This document shows positions 1 through 11,009 of a stretch of DNA of 64,000 bases, piece after piece. This stretch comes from Zarea fungicola. Lineage: Eukaryota; Ascomycota; Sordariomycetes; Hypocreales; Cordycipitaceae. Position 1 is the first letter of the stretch, and the number at the start of each line of letters is the position of its first letter. The DNA is taken from positions 118,954-182,953 of the forward strand of contig FWCC01000025.1 in assembly GCA_900169235.1 (NCBI GenBank), written 5' to 3'. Under the pieces are notes generated by a model that was not told the origin of the DNA, did not search any database, and saw only the letters and a list, made by a program, of their open reading frames with translations. A program made the position numbers and the translations under genes.

Positions 1-1155
1 CAGGCCATGTATGAAGCAAATGTCAACCTCAGCATCGCTGCAATCGTACCAAACTTGCAACCCCTCGCTAGGTTGTGTCGGCTTGCTATTCTCTGTTTCA
101 GTATTGGATTGCTCTTTATCTTCGTGGCGGCTGGTAGAGCCTTGCTCTGCCACTGAGCTTTCTTCGGTACGTTGCCGCTTCGATCGGAAGAAATTGAATT
201 GATAACCGGACATCACTGGGTTCCCATAATAAGGATGATAGTGCGTGCTTGTCTTTCTTTCTTCTTGCTTTTTTTTTTTTTGGCAACTTATCTTTTTCGA
301 GACATGAGCTGGCAAAGACTGGAATATTTTGAATCATGAAAGAAAAGGGCTGCGACGCAGCGCGAGCTGAAAAAATGGCCTCGCAGGAGGCTGAAAGCAG
401 GATCAAGGCGGGGTTGCGGCCTGCAGCTACTTACGCGCCCATCTCCAGCCAATGATCCGAAGAGTTCTACGCCGAGGAACATTGATTAACCAATCAATTT
501 TGTCAAAGTTTCTCTGACGTGTCAGAGTCCTAATCAATTTTTTTTAACAGTCGAGGACGCTTGAGCGCGAACTTGGCTGCCTGTGAAGCATCATGTAAGA
601 ATACAAACTGAGTGACAGGATTCACCCGCGTACGACGATTACTGGATGGCGTTAATTAATGGCCATTGGCACCGCGAGTGAATCACGAGTAGACCAGAAG
701 AAGCGCTGTTCAAAGAGCCCTCCAGGTCAGTTGGCGAGTCGGCGCTTGGCAAGCGGGAAGCATTTTTGCCAAATGTGTGACACTAGTGAAGTTACATAGC
801 CAGCAATTATAGTAGTATTTATACTAATTTTAATACGTAACTGTACCGTCTTGACTAATGGTTTAAAAGTAGAGTCTGTATTTAACTGCTCCTTTCTACA
901 AAAAAAATTAAGATAATATTCACACATGGCTGAGGATGAGCCTTAAAAGTAGCCATCAGCGGGCTCTGTGTTTTTTGAAGTTTCCCTATCAATAGTGGCA
1001 GTAACATAGTGACAGTCAAAGATCAGAGGCGTATTCCTATGGAAGAAATTAGCTGACAGGGTCCCTGGACTAATTTGCAGAGGCCATAACCACGATTGAG
1101 CCACAGCTTTTGGAAGCGACATCCGTACTACAACATTAGAAGTCGTAATAGGATT
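1..1155. other. Gene-free stretch
   Basis: No open frame here looks protein-like and no structural RNA is recognisable. There are short poly-A/T runs near 267-281 and 900-907. It may be the flank of a gene outside the window. Confidence 0.6.
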
Positions 1156-1178
1156 TGGTTAAGATGACTGCATGTGAA

Positions 1179-1210
1179 CACCCACCACATCCACTACGCA
1201 GTGGTGGGTG
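1179..1210. repeat. 10-bp perfect inverted repeat (hairpin)
   Basis: CACCCACCAC at 1179-1188 is followed after a 12-base loop by its exact reverse complement GTGGTGGGTG at 1201-1210. It could form a hairpin or be a dyad protein-binding site. No function is assigned. Confidence 0.6.
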
Positions 1211-1355
1211 CTGGCACAGGTATCTGATATTGCTAACTTATTGGAGACGGCCGAAAAACAGCGGCTGTCAATACCAAAAGAAAAACGGATCAATTCTCTA
1301 CGCGGCTGCCGTCACTCGACCAGGCATCGCATTTGCTGTATCAAGACTAGCTCTA

Positions 1356-1477
1356 GCGGAACTGCTCCAGCACAACTACTTCAGCCAAACTGCGTAAGCT
1401 GAACTGGTCCAACCGAATTACTCCAGCCGAACTGCTCAAGCCAAACTATTTCGGCCAAACACAGCCGAATTGCTCGG
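1356..1477 (+). repeat. 14-bp minisatellite, about nine degenerate units
   Basis: The stretch divides into units with consensus near GCCGAACTGCTCCA, starting at 1356, 1370, 1384, 1398, 1412, 1426, 1440, 1454 (shortened to 10 bases) and 1464. Units differ at several positions, so the array is old. A period of 14 is not a multiple of three, which argues against a coding repeat. Confidence 0.75.
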
Positions 1478-1499
1478 GTTTGGGGGAGTCTTGAGTCAT

Positions 1500-4400
1500 G
1501 AAGTGGGCGAGATGGGAATGCCTCCGATGGACTATGTTATTATGTAGGCTGGGATGGCTGAACAGGGATTCCAACCATACAAAACTGCTATGGGCTTCCT
1601 CTACTGGAAAAAGAAGAACCCATCAGATTAGACCACTCGTGAGCCCAATGAGTTGAGGAACTCTTCCGGAGTACTGTTTAGTCAGCTAGATGAAAAGCAT
1701 ATATGAAGGTATAATAATATGTGGTGACATCAGCGCGGATTCCCTTGAACTATGGAGGTGTTCGGGTTAGATTAGCGATAAAAATCTAAAACCTTTGCAT
1801 TTGCATTACAGCTAGGGAAATCCTGAAACGAGGCAAAACCTAGCCAAGGCTTCTGCATGATAAAAGACTCATCTATACTAACAACCCCTGATGAAAACGA
1901 CTGTATTATCTGCCCTGAAGCATGTAACCTGGCAAAAACCGAATGCAGGACGAGGACTGCTTATTACACATTGTGTAACGGCTTTGTTGCTTGCGTCAAA
2001 AGATTTGCAGTCCCGGGCCGCTGACGCACACACAGAGAAGGTCGAGCATTGAGGAGCACTAGGAGAATCAAGCTATTGTTTTCCCTCCAAGATTAGGCTG
2101 TGTAATTTTCAATATGACCTCTTCACTTACGCAAGGCGAGGCTGCTGCAATAGATACCAAAATGCCTCCTAGCCCAAGTAATTTCATCGACGTATACATG
2201 TTGCGTGGTTAAAAGAGATATAAGTTTGACTTGATTCCTTAAAAGACAAGTGTGAATAAGTTTGCCTTAAAATTCATGTATCCTAGGGAAGGCTTGTTAA
2301 TTTATATATAATGGCTAGGGAAGAGGAGCTGGAAATGGTATTGGAAACTTCGGGGCTTGTGGGATATCTTGCTTCCCCGGAGGTAAGTTTCCGGAAACGG
2401 CAGAGGTGACGAGCTATAGTACACTGTAGATCTTTCCTACTTATCTAAATATAGAAACTAAAGTACTATTATTTATATGTAAATAGTCAAGTAAAGAGCT
2501 ACTTAATATACTAGGTATATATTATTACTTGTAGAATATACTTGGGAGTGGAAACTTGAGTCCGTAGGGGAAAAACTCTCTTTCTATAATTGTGAGGGAA
2601 CAATAGAGGAGAGTGCTTGTATTCACGAGATGTGCAGATAGGTCCTATGTAGCTGTAGGAATTATCACTGGCTTCTCCTATCGAGGTTGAAGCCAGCTCG
2701 GATCTATATACCCGGTCCTTCGTCACGTTCTCTCTATCGTCAACTACGGTAATACCTTTATCGGTGCCCTCACAATAGTACACCTCTATTTTACACGCAA
2801 CTTATTATACATATAGAAGCGGCGTGGCTCCCTAAATTTAAGTATCCTAGGCAAGGACTTTCATCTTTTCTTCACCACAGGCCCAACTTTCTCTTAGGCA
2901 ATACCCTTAGTAATATATAACAGGCCTTGCCTATACCTTAGTAAGAACGCCTCCTACGTCCTACTACCGTGGATGGTGGCACGGGACTAAATCGTACCAT
3001 TCCTTTTTTAGCAAATGGAATCTCGATACCGTTAGGAGAAAATTCATTGTCGTTACACCTGGTGACTTCCAGCCAATAAATGCTTCCTGCCGTGAGGTCC
3101 GACCACGGCGACTTTAAATGGTATCAACGCTGGTATGACAATGGCTTTGGTCGTCGGCTTGGCGGACACCTGCCGTAAGAAGCTAATTCAGGTGGCAGAC
3201 ATGATTTCAGAGCTGATTGGAGTGCTGACCTGGAACAGATCGACGGAGTGCAGAGCAGCGGGCCAGCCATGTTTCTCACCTGTAGATGATGCTGTCACTC
3301 AGCAATCCCGTAGAAATGCCATGATACCGCATTTTTCAGACTCGGTAGACTTATAGCACTCTAACTCAATCTCAATTACCGCTTTCCGTTCCAAATATAG
3401 TCTATATACTGCTGTGATTTCTGACATCCGGTTATAGTGTCACCATTAAACGCGCGCTGGGAGACAGTCATTGTTCAGGTGCTCTCGCGTATTCTTCCAA
3501 ATTAGCCAATTGACTTACTATAGTATAATGCTAACTAACCTGTTTTCGCTATTCAGGGCTGCGTAGAGAAGTTGTAGGTCTTTTTGTCATCTTCGCTTAA
3601 AATGCGAACCCTTTCATATTTTAATGGCCGAGGCTACATTCAACACCTGCTCGTATTGATGATGTCACAACGTATATGCGGCCTGATTGTACAATTCCTA
3701 GTGTGGTACCAGCTTTTTGTTTGCGATAGATTACATACTATTTTAGTTAACTAGAATGAGAATAGAATTGAACTAATATTGAGTACTGACCTCGGTTTGA
3801 GTTTTTACTCCGGTTATTACTTTGTTTATGCTAATTAGCTAAAGACGCTTTATGTTTCATTAGTTACAGAGATGACTATTTAAAAGTAGTTTTCTATACG
3901 CTTGTAACTCTTTCTCGGTATGTCTTTCTTATATATAAGACTACTTATCTGCTTTATCTTTAAATACTCAATAACTACATTATGTGCAATATATTCTTTA
4001 ACCAATATAATTCTCAACTCACTAATCATGAATCTCTAGACTCTTTTCCTACGAGGCTGTTTTCTGTCCCTTTCTGCAACTACCATCTGTGTAAGGTAAC
4101 TTATTAGATTGATCAAAGCTGATTATGTACTAATACATAAACAAAACTAGGATTTCCCAAGTGCTAAGGCCTGACAGAGCTCTAATGACTGCCAGACCTC
4201 TTTCACAGACTGTGGTAGTTTTGGCCACCGGCTTCATAAGGATGTATGGCTCGGCGAGGGTTCCCACAAGATCATTATATTGTCCCTTAGAGTTCTTACA
4301 TAATTATTACCAAACTAGTAGATTGAATACAAATACTTCTAACCCTTCCTAGCTACTTATTTTTATCCTTCCTTGAAATTCTTAACTTACACCTACTCTA

Positions 4401-5056
4401 ATTATTGTTACTACAGTTCGTTCTATTGTTTTCTCGTTACATTTCTCTATCAACCTGGCTGTTGGGACACGAGATCAAGTTTGTGTACTAGATCAAAAAG
4501 CCGACAATGAACAATATTGAGATATGCAGTTGAGTCTTTTAGTACTATGTATTGGAATACTCTATAAGTGGGGAGTCCTGAACTTTAACGTGTATTTTCC
4601 CCCATGACTATCCAAGTATTGCCTGGTCCTCCTCTAGGACTACTTCCGTTTTCATAGCATGAAAGACGTAATCTCCCTGTAATCACCTCTGAGCGTGATA
4701 GTGAAAGGCTCTGCTGCTCCCTGATTCCACGCAGTGTGGTTAATTGTCTACAGGACAATTCGCTGGGATATCAACAGGTTGGGCTGGCCTATTTACCGCG
4801 AGGTTGAAGGTACCGCGAATAGGAGCCTGACAAAATATTTGTTTAGTGTATTAGTTAACCTCTAGTACATTTCACAAAGTAGAAACCATTTAGGAAGAAT
4901 TAGAGCCAGAATGAAATTTTATCGTCAGTGTCTGCCTTGCTACGGCTTGCAATCAGGTTAAGAAGGATTGTAACAAGGCCGTTGTCCATCCTAGGGTTCC
5001 TCGATCTTTCTGAATACCTGTTGTTATACGCATGACTTAAAAGCGACATGTTTGCT
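1500..5056. other. AT-rich gene-free stretch
   Basis: Much of this is AT-rich with many TA-rich short runs (for example 2450-2530 and 3710-4030). No convincing coding exon was found. A segment near 3090-3350 reads as a plausible but interrupted protein in more than one frame, which could be a gene relic. The base composition is what one expects of decayed, possibly RIP-affected repeats, but this was not quantified. Confidence 0.5.
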
Positions 5057-5347
5057 TTAATGGCAAGTGATAAAAGATTGATTGGTATTGGCGATTAAGC
5101 AGTTGATCATGCAAACGTGAGTATCGAAATCGCAGAAGGCGCCCTGGTTGATGCCACCCTTAAATGAAATTAGAAATCTTATCAAAAGAAGGAGTTTAAT
5201 ACCTACCTTAAGGCCACAACGAAATGCCGCATGGAGACACCCAGAATAGCCGCCGAAAATTCTATCCTGCTCAGGGTTTGGCCGGCACTCGGCTTTTGCC
5301 GCTACTAAGGCAGGCATCAGCATAATAAGGCACGATTTCCAATTCAT
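5057..5347 (-). CDS. Small cysteine-rich secreted protein (about 80 aa)
   Basis: The frame opens at 5347 with a hydrophobic signal peptide (MNWKSCLIMLMPALVAAKA). An intron at 5206-5159 (48 bp; donor GTAGGT, branch-like CTAAT, acceptor AAG) separates exon 5347-5207 from exon 5158-5057. The spliced mature chain has seven cysteines (positions 21, 37, 44, 56, 63, 67, 79), typical in size and composition of fungal effectors or antimicrobial peptides. No named family is recognised. The intron is a multiple of three with no stop, so the unspliced message is also open and adds 16 mostly hydrophobic residues. It is an isolated gene in AT-rich DNA. Secretion is inferred from the N-terminus. Confidence 0.6.
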   Translation of the reverse strand: MNWKSCLIMLMPALVAAKAECRPNPEQDRIFGGYSGCLHAAFRCGLKVGIKLLLLIRFLISFKGGINQGAFCDFDTHVCMINCLIANTNQSFITCH

Positions 5348-6320
5348 CTCGCAGTAGTTGTATTGGCAAAATGTTCTGTGATTCGGTTAGATAGATATAA
5401 TTATTTGAGAGTAATAAACGAAAGGGATATGGGGACACAAAGCAATGTAAGTAGAGATAATGTACACCCAAGTCCTATTACTAGTGAGCCTTGATGTTAT
5501 TACTACACCCTATCGAGGGCTCAGACTTGAGATACGAGTTCTAAGCCCACTATTATATTTTAGTTTCAGTCTACTTCTGCAATATTACAAGTCAATGTAA
5601 ATCACGCCCTACGTACAGTACAGTAGAACAAGAGTAATAAACTAAAATCTATTATATGCCCCAGTTCTATTATTTCAACGTTTTCTTATTATGAATATCA
5701 CTGGTTAGATATTGAAAGAGATTAAGCCTAGGGACAGACTTACACCACCGGAGTAAAATTGGATGTAGATCCGGTTCACAATATTAGTATTCACCAGCTA
5801 CCTACTCAACTGGCACTACAGTTACCACACAAAGTGCTGGTGGATGAGAGACTAGTATTTATATCTACCTCTTTACAATAGGATCGAGAGAGACATTAAT
5901 CAAATCTCTGAAGCTTTGCACAAATAATAAAACTTTTATAAATAGCTTATATTTATTCACATCTATACACTAGAGAGACCGTATCAATAAGCGTCTAGCA
6001 GCTGCTCACAAACTTATACATAAGTACTCGTAGCTCCACCGCTTCGCAGTTTTGATTTGTATCTCGCTATTCGAGTAACGTAGTTTGTTCTTATCCTCTA
6101 TAGTAGTTTCGTATAATACTACATTAGTGCTTACATCCTTGGCAAGTTCCTTGATATTTCGGCCCTTCGGAAAAGTTCCGATGCAACATGCAAACATGCC
6201 ATTTAGAGTAGTAAGCACGTAAAAGAGTATATATTGTGTTATTTACTGAACATGATATTCTTCGCGTCCACCAACATGATTATTGTGTACTCTAAGAAAG
6301 TTCAGACCTTAATTCGCATC
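5348..6320. other. AT-rich gene-free stretch
   Basis: No coding exon or RNA gene is recognised between the small secreted protein and the pseudogene downstream. The stretch is AT-rich, consistent with relaxed or repeat-derived DNA. Confidence 0.5.
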
Positions 6321-7011
6321 ATGAGGCTTCACACTATCACCATCAGTTTCCTGGCATTCAGTAGGGCAAGCATTGCTAGCCCTGCAGCTGTTCCTAAAAA
6401 TGGTTTAGACATTATGGTATGAAAACTAGTAACTAAATCATATATTACTGCTAATACCACCTATGTTTCTTTTAATATAGACTACAGATTTCAATGTAAA
6501 TCCATCAACGGAGGATCGAACCAAGTATCCAGCACGAGTCTGGTACTCAGATCATCAAGAGGCACCCGAAAGCGCAAGTGACAACAATATCTGGGTATTA
6601 ACAAACTAGGGCGGTACTATCGCTCCGTATTGGTTTCAAAGAGATATCACTGGGACTGGCATACCAAAACCGAAGGATCCTGGATTTTCTACATGGGCGG
6701 ATGCTCCAGAGTCCGACCTAGCCGCTCGAGTATTGCCCAGTTATGTCGATCTCTATTTTGATCGTTTCTGTTCAGCGTTCGTCGGCCGAGCAAACAGCCC
6801 GCGTGCTGGTCAGTGTTATGGCCAGAGGCCTGGCGACAACTCTGCTTTAAGTATTTTTCTACCCGGAGGTCTGACCATCAAAGATTACGTCAATGTTTAC
6901 CGGGATGACAGTTGCAAAAACTTCATGTTCCAGGTTACTAACATCGGGCGCGGCTGTGTAGGCTCTCCAAATGGACCCTTTAGATCGCTGTTCTTCTGCA
7001 GCTTCTGCTAA
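6321..7011 (+). pseudogene. Secreted cysteine-containing protein, one in-frame stop
   Basis: Exon 1 (6321-6414) begins with a signal peptide (MRLHTITISFLAFSRASIAS). An intron at 6415-6480 has donor GTATGA and acceptor ATAG. Exon 2 from 6481 stays open except for TAG at 6607-6609, then continues in the same frame to TAA at 7009-7011, encoding cysteines in DDSCKNF, GRGCVG and the C-terminal FFCSFC. A single TAG in otherwise intact sequence fits a recent nonsense mutation (from CAG, TGG or AAG) or a misjudged intron. The C-terminal G-P-F-R-S resembles the G-P-I-R-S end of the secreted protein at 63.1-63.5 kb. Family and function are unknown. Confidence 0.5.
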
Positions 7012-7525
7012 TCCAACCAGTCTGGAGGTAAAGCTGTCGCTCAAGTTTGTTATGGCCTAGTATTAGGCTACATCTTTCCTCAGTATGGTTTTCCCGGACT
7101 TATTTCGGGTTTTCCCATATCTCTAGTGCAAATGCAGAGGAACTTGGTAAATAGATAAACGAATGTATAGCGTATTGATAAAAGGGACTTGCGACAAACC
7201 ACTGCACAAACTCTAGTCTGGTCAAAACAGTGCTAATTGGAGCGAAAAAAACGGTCCCTTCTTTCTGAATAGACGGTGTGATTTCCATGACTTGTACGAG
7301 CTACCAAGGACTTTCCTATCTATTTGAAAGGTTGACCTCTTTTTATCGAATATAAAACTAATTTTCAATTCAATTTCGTTGTCAAGTACCTGTAACTGTG
7401 GTGGTCTTTGCCAGAAAACAAACGTCCCCTTGCGCTGTACGGGAATATCCATCGGGTTGCTGCGTGACAATTTGAGTGTGCCTGGTGTTACTTCACGGCC
7501 GCAAATGCCCTGTTTCTCATCCAGG
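7012..7525. other. Intergenic stretch, nothing recognised
   Basis: This lies between the pseudogene and the 3' end of the convergent methyltransferase gene. Only short frames without coding character are present. Confidence 0.5.
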
Positions 7526-8443
7526 TCATTCTGGGCGCTGTCCTACGGTCCAATGGAAAGAGTAACCGACCTGTACAACGCCATTGTTAATGTCTGCTCG
7601 AATTACATCCATGACCACCTCGACATCTTCCTCTGACCGCGCCCATTCGAGCCCGCCACTCTTCGCCACACCTTGCAAAGCCTTGCCAACTCCATCAGGA
7701 ACAACTAAGCCAGCAGCTTTTTGCAAGTCTTTTGGTAGAGAATAGGTGCTGAACTCTTCCCGTGTGCAGTTGATGAGGCCGGCCTGCTCGAAGTATCCTT
7801 TAAGTGGTAGCGGTGCGCTGTTTCCATGTGGTAAGTATATGTTACTTCATCAAAGTTGTGATTAGATCGATGATACTAACGTGAGATCTCGACCCACTGA
7901 TTTGGCGTGCCGTGCATCCGTGCCCAACAGCTTCGCGAAGCTCTCGGTCATGGGCACGCACTGCCAACTAGTATACCCGGTGTCCTCCCACATGAGATAG
8001 CCCCCAGGCCGAACGAGGGAGAGTAGGTTTTTGGTGACTGGCAGCCACTGATCTGCTTTCAGGACATATGTAAGGGCTCTAACGTGCACGACATCATAGA
8101 GGCCAGCCAGCTCAGCGGGGAATGGCTGAAACACGTCGCCAAAATGCAAATTGACGTTTGCGGGGAGCTCTGACCGATCGGGGAACTTGGAGCAGTCGAA
8201 ATCATACCCATCGAGGCGGGCGGTGGAGGGCAGGTTGCTGGCTAAACTAGTTAGCCAAATTCCAGAGCCGGTACCAGCATCGGCTATGGCAACATCACGC
8301 CCACGGGAAGCCAGGTGCTTCTCTATGTTGGGCGGAATTAGTCGGCCTTCAGTAAGCTGGAGCCAGGAATAATGCTGTTTATCCAGTCGCGCCCTCTCAT
8401 GGCCCTGGGCTCCGTGATTTAGTGTGTAAATGGACTCTGCCAT
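7526..8443 (-). CDS. LaeA-like SAM-dependent methyltransferase
   Basis: Two exons, 8443-7881 and 7817-7526, join in phase across a 63-bp intron to give 284 aa. Glycine-rich motif I (D55-A-G-T-G-S-G61) and a following acidic pair near D82/D84 form the SAM site of a class I Rossmann methyltransferase. The later segment LLSLVRPGGYLMWED is the typical motif III region. The overall pattern resembles fungal LaeA-like and secondary-metabolism O-methyltransferases. The substrate cannot be told. No biosynthetic backbone gene lies nearby; the next gene, 2.6 kb away, is an ABCC transporter. The frame is intact. Regulator versus small-molecule methyltransferase cannot be decided from sequence. Confidence 0.85.
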
Positions 8444-11009
8444 TTCTCGTACAAGTCGCGGAGGAATTAATCAGTGAGCCTGTTCGAGTGTACCGTCTGT
8501 CTTTCACGTCTGGGTTTCATGGCAGCCGGCATCTACACTTATGTACCTTTATCGCCTTGCAGTCACTATGACATTTTATTCTGTCAGCACTTCGGTTTAT
8601 AGATTATGTGATCGTGGCTGGGCAGTAACTCCACCAAGTAAGCGGACATGGCATGACGGCCAAGGCCAACAACACTTGCTGCGACCAATTGCCACACAGG
8701 TGTGGAGCTAGATACGTCCACCTCAAGACATATGTAGCAGGCTCGCAAGGGCAGGGGCGAGGCCATCATAATTAGTCCGATTTGCACTGTTTTAGAACGT
8801 ATTCTAAACTCTACGCGTCTGCAAAAAGATGGGCGGAAGAATGGCGGAAGATGAGCGGATGATTACTATTCACCCGAGACTCGTCCGTGCATCAAGGAGT
8901 ACTAAGAAGTAACTCCGTACTGCAGAGGTACCTATGCCTATCTGTTACGGGCTAATGTTTTAATAGCTAGCAGTTGCTGTAAACTTTCAACAATTTAATT
9001 GAGGCTACACAACCCCGTGCCTAGCATTCCCGGCCGGCCAGGAGTTCAAACTGGGTAAAGGCTTTAAATAGACGCGCCATAACTACTAGGCGTAGAATTC
9101 TATTAACCTTTTTCTTCCACTTGTTACTTCTTACTTGTCAGACGGCAATGATCAGAGAAATGGGCATGAGAGGCTTGCCTCCTGTTGGCTAGGAAAAAGA
9201 GTGTATAGCCTATTTATGACATGTAGCCGTACCCAAAAAAAATAAGCGTCCGTCTTTGCTAGTTGGTTTTTAAGCCAGGTGGTCGATTCTTTTCTAAGGC
9301 GCAGGTTCCACTTGTATAACGATGGAGGCCCTATGGCCACCGAATGCATTGTTGGAATGTAAGAGCGCTGCTACGTTTGAGGCGCTGGACGACCATCTCC
9401 AACAGTTTTATTTCTACCAATGACGTCCATACTCGCGTTCCATTAGGCCAACAATTCTGTTTTGGGGGTTAACGGTCGAATATGTCTTGTGCTAGTGCCT
9501 GCCAGTCATGCTTACGCCTTGTTAACTCCGCGAGGTAAGCAAAGCCGCCAGTCCAGCTGCCGACTGCAGACCAAAGGGTGGAGAATACTAGGTGGCATTA
9601 GTGTGTAGTTGATGCTAAGAAAGCTATTTCTGGAGTTTTTTGCCGTATTTTTATCCATTTAAAACATAATGGCTTTTAAGATTGAAAGTATTGCTGTATG
9701 GTTACGTGTATTGTGAGACATTTGTAGAGACGGAGAATACCCCAGTACTGCACTATAAATCCATGCCCACGGGCAGGATACACCTAATTTGGGAGTGTAA
9801 ATGATTGAAACGCGCTGTAGGGACTACATTGATACGATCCTGGCTGTTGTAGTAACAAAAAATAACCACCAAATTAGTTTAGCGAGATGCTGTTGCCAGT
9901 CTTCTTTCCACCTCATCTTCAAGCGTCGCGACGCCGCGCCACGAAGTCTCATACGAAGCGATGACAACTGGGGCCGGCGGGGCTAGTTTCCAAAATATCT
10001 AGCACAATCGCTAGCCACTATTCATCTGGGATTATCCTGGTGCAAACCTCAAAAATGTTTAGATCTTGAACTCTGTGGATGTTGACGAGCTAACTGGGGT
10101 TATTGCTCCTGCTACGCCAGCCGACTTTCACTCATCCCTCAAATGAGGCACCTCTTTCTTCAGGTTCTACATTGGAGGATACCGAGGAACTAAGAAGACA
10201 TTTCGGCAACAGTCAAGGTGTAGAATTATTGACTGCAACGAGAAAAAGTAGTGACGCCTCAGGAAAGCAAGCCAAGAGCTCCTGCAGCAAGCCGCCCGAC
10301 GGCTGTTTGAAGTGTGCTGAGAATTCGCTTTACTGCCTGTAAGCATCGCTCTGTATTGAACCAGCAAGAGGTACCAGGTAACTGCCAATTCAGGTTGAGA
10401 CTGTGTGGGCATCCTATTTGGTGGATGGAGTGCCTAAAATTATGTCCTCGTTGTTCAGTGCTCCCTTGTGGTAGTATTATCGAGCGGGCTATGACATGGC
10501 CGCATGCTTCGCAGGCTATGGACCTATCACAACCGTACGAACCAATGAATCAGAGTAGAAGCGCTGGCACGAGTACGACTAGACAGTCTAGGAACGTAGC
10601 GCGTCCCCGGCGGTAGTTACAAAAGCATGAAAAGCTGGATAGCCGAGATGCCGCTTTGGTTAGGCGCAGAATTGGTTGGGCCGCAGGGGGGCAGCTGACT
10701 GCGATTTCTGGCTCTCTCATTAATTTTCAAAACACCCGCTATACGGCGGGCACTTTTTAAAGTGGCTTTTGTGGCTGGTATGCCAAGAACAAACGTTCCC
10801 GCTCAGCTTGTACCTACGTTGTTGGTAGTTTGTTGTTCAGCCTGGTTCCAGCCTTGTCGTTCTCCCACTTTCTGTTCAAACAGGAAGAAAGGGGAAAGGA
10901 GAAGGCCAGATTGCCTCGGCATTATAAATCATACTAGTATCATTCATGAACAAGTCTCTCGCCAGATACATATCGCCCTTCTCATTCCGTGCTGAACAGC
11001 TCTCATGCG
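8444..11009. other. Gene-poor stretch between methyltransferase and transporter
   Basis: No convincing gene was found. Around 10103-10616 two overlapping plus frames have a mixed, cysteine-containing composition that could be a decayed transcription-factor or transposon relic. No domain could be named, so no CDS is called. The rest is ordinary intergenic sequence. Confidence 0.5.

Noticed and set aside
3090..3356. Possible decayed coding sequence
   Set aside because: Protein-like words occur in more than one frame with stops; no homologous family could be named.
10103..10616. Possible degenerate transcription-factor exons
   Set aside because: Cysteines do not fit a Zn2Cys6 spacing, starts are not supported and frames overlap without a good splice junction.
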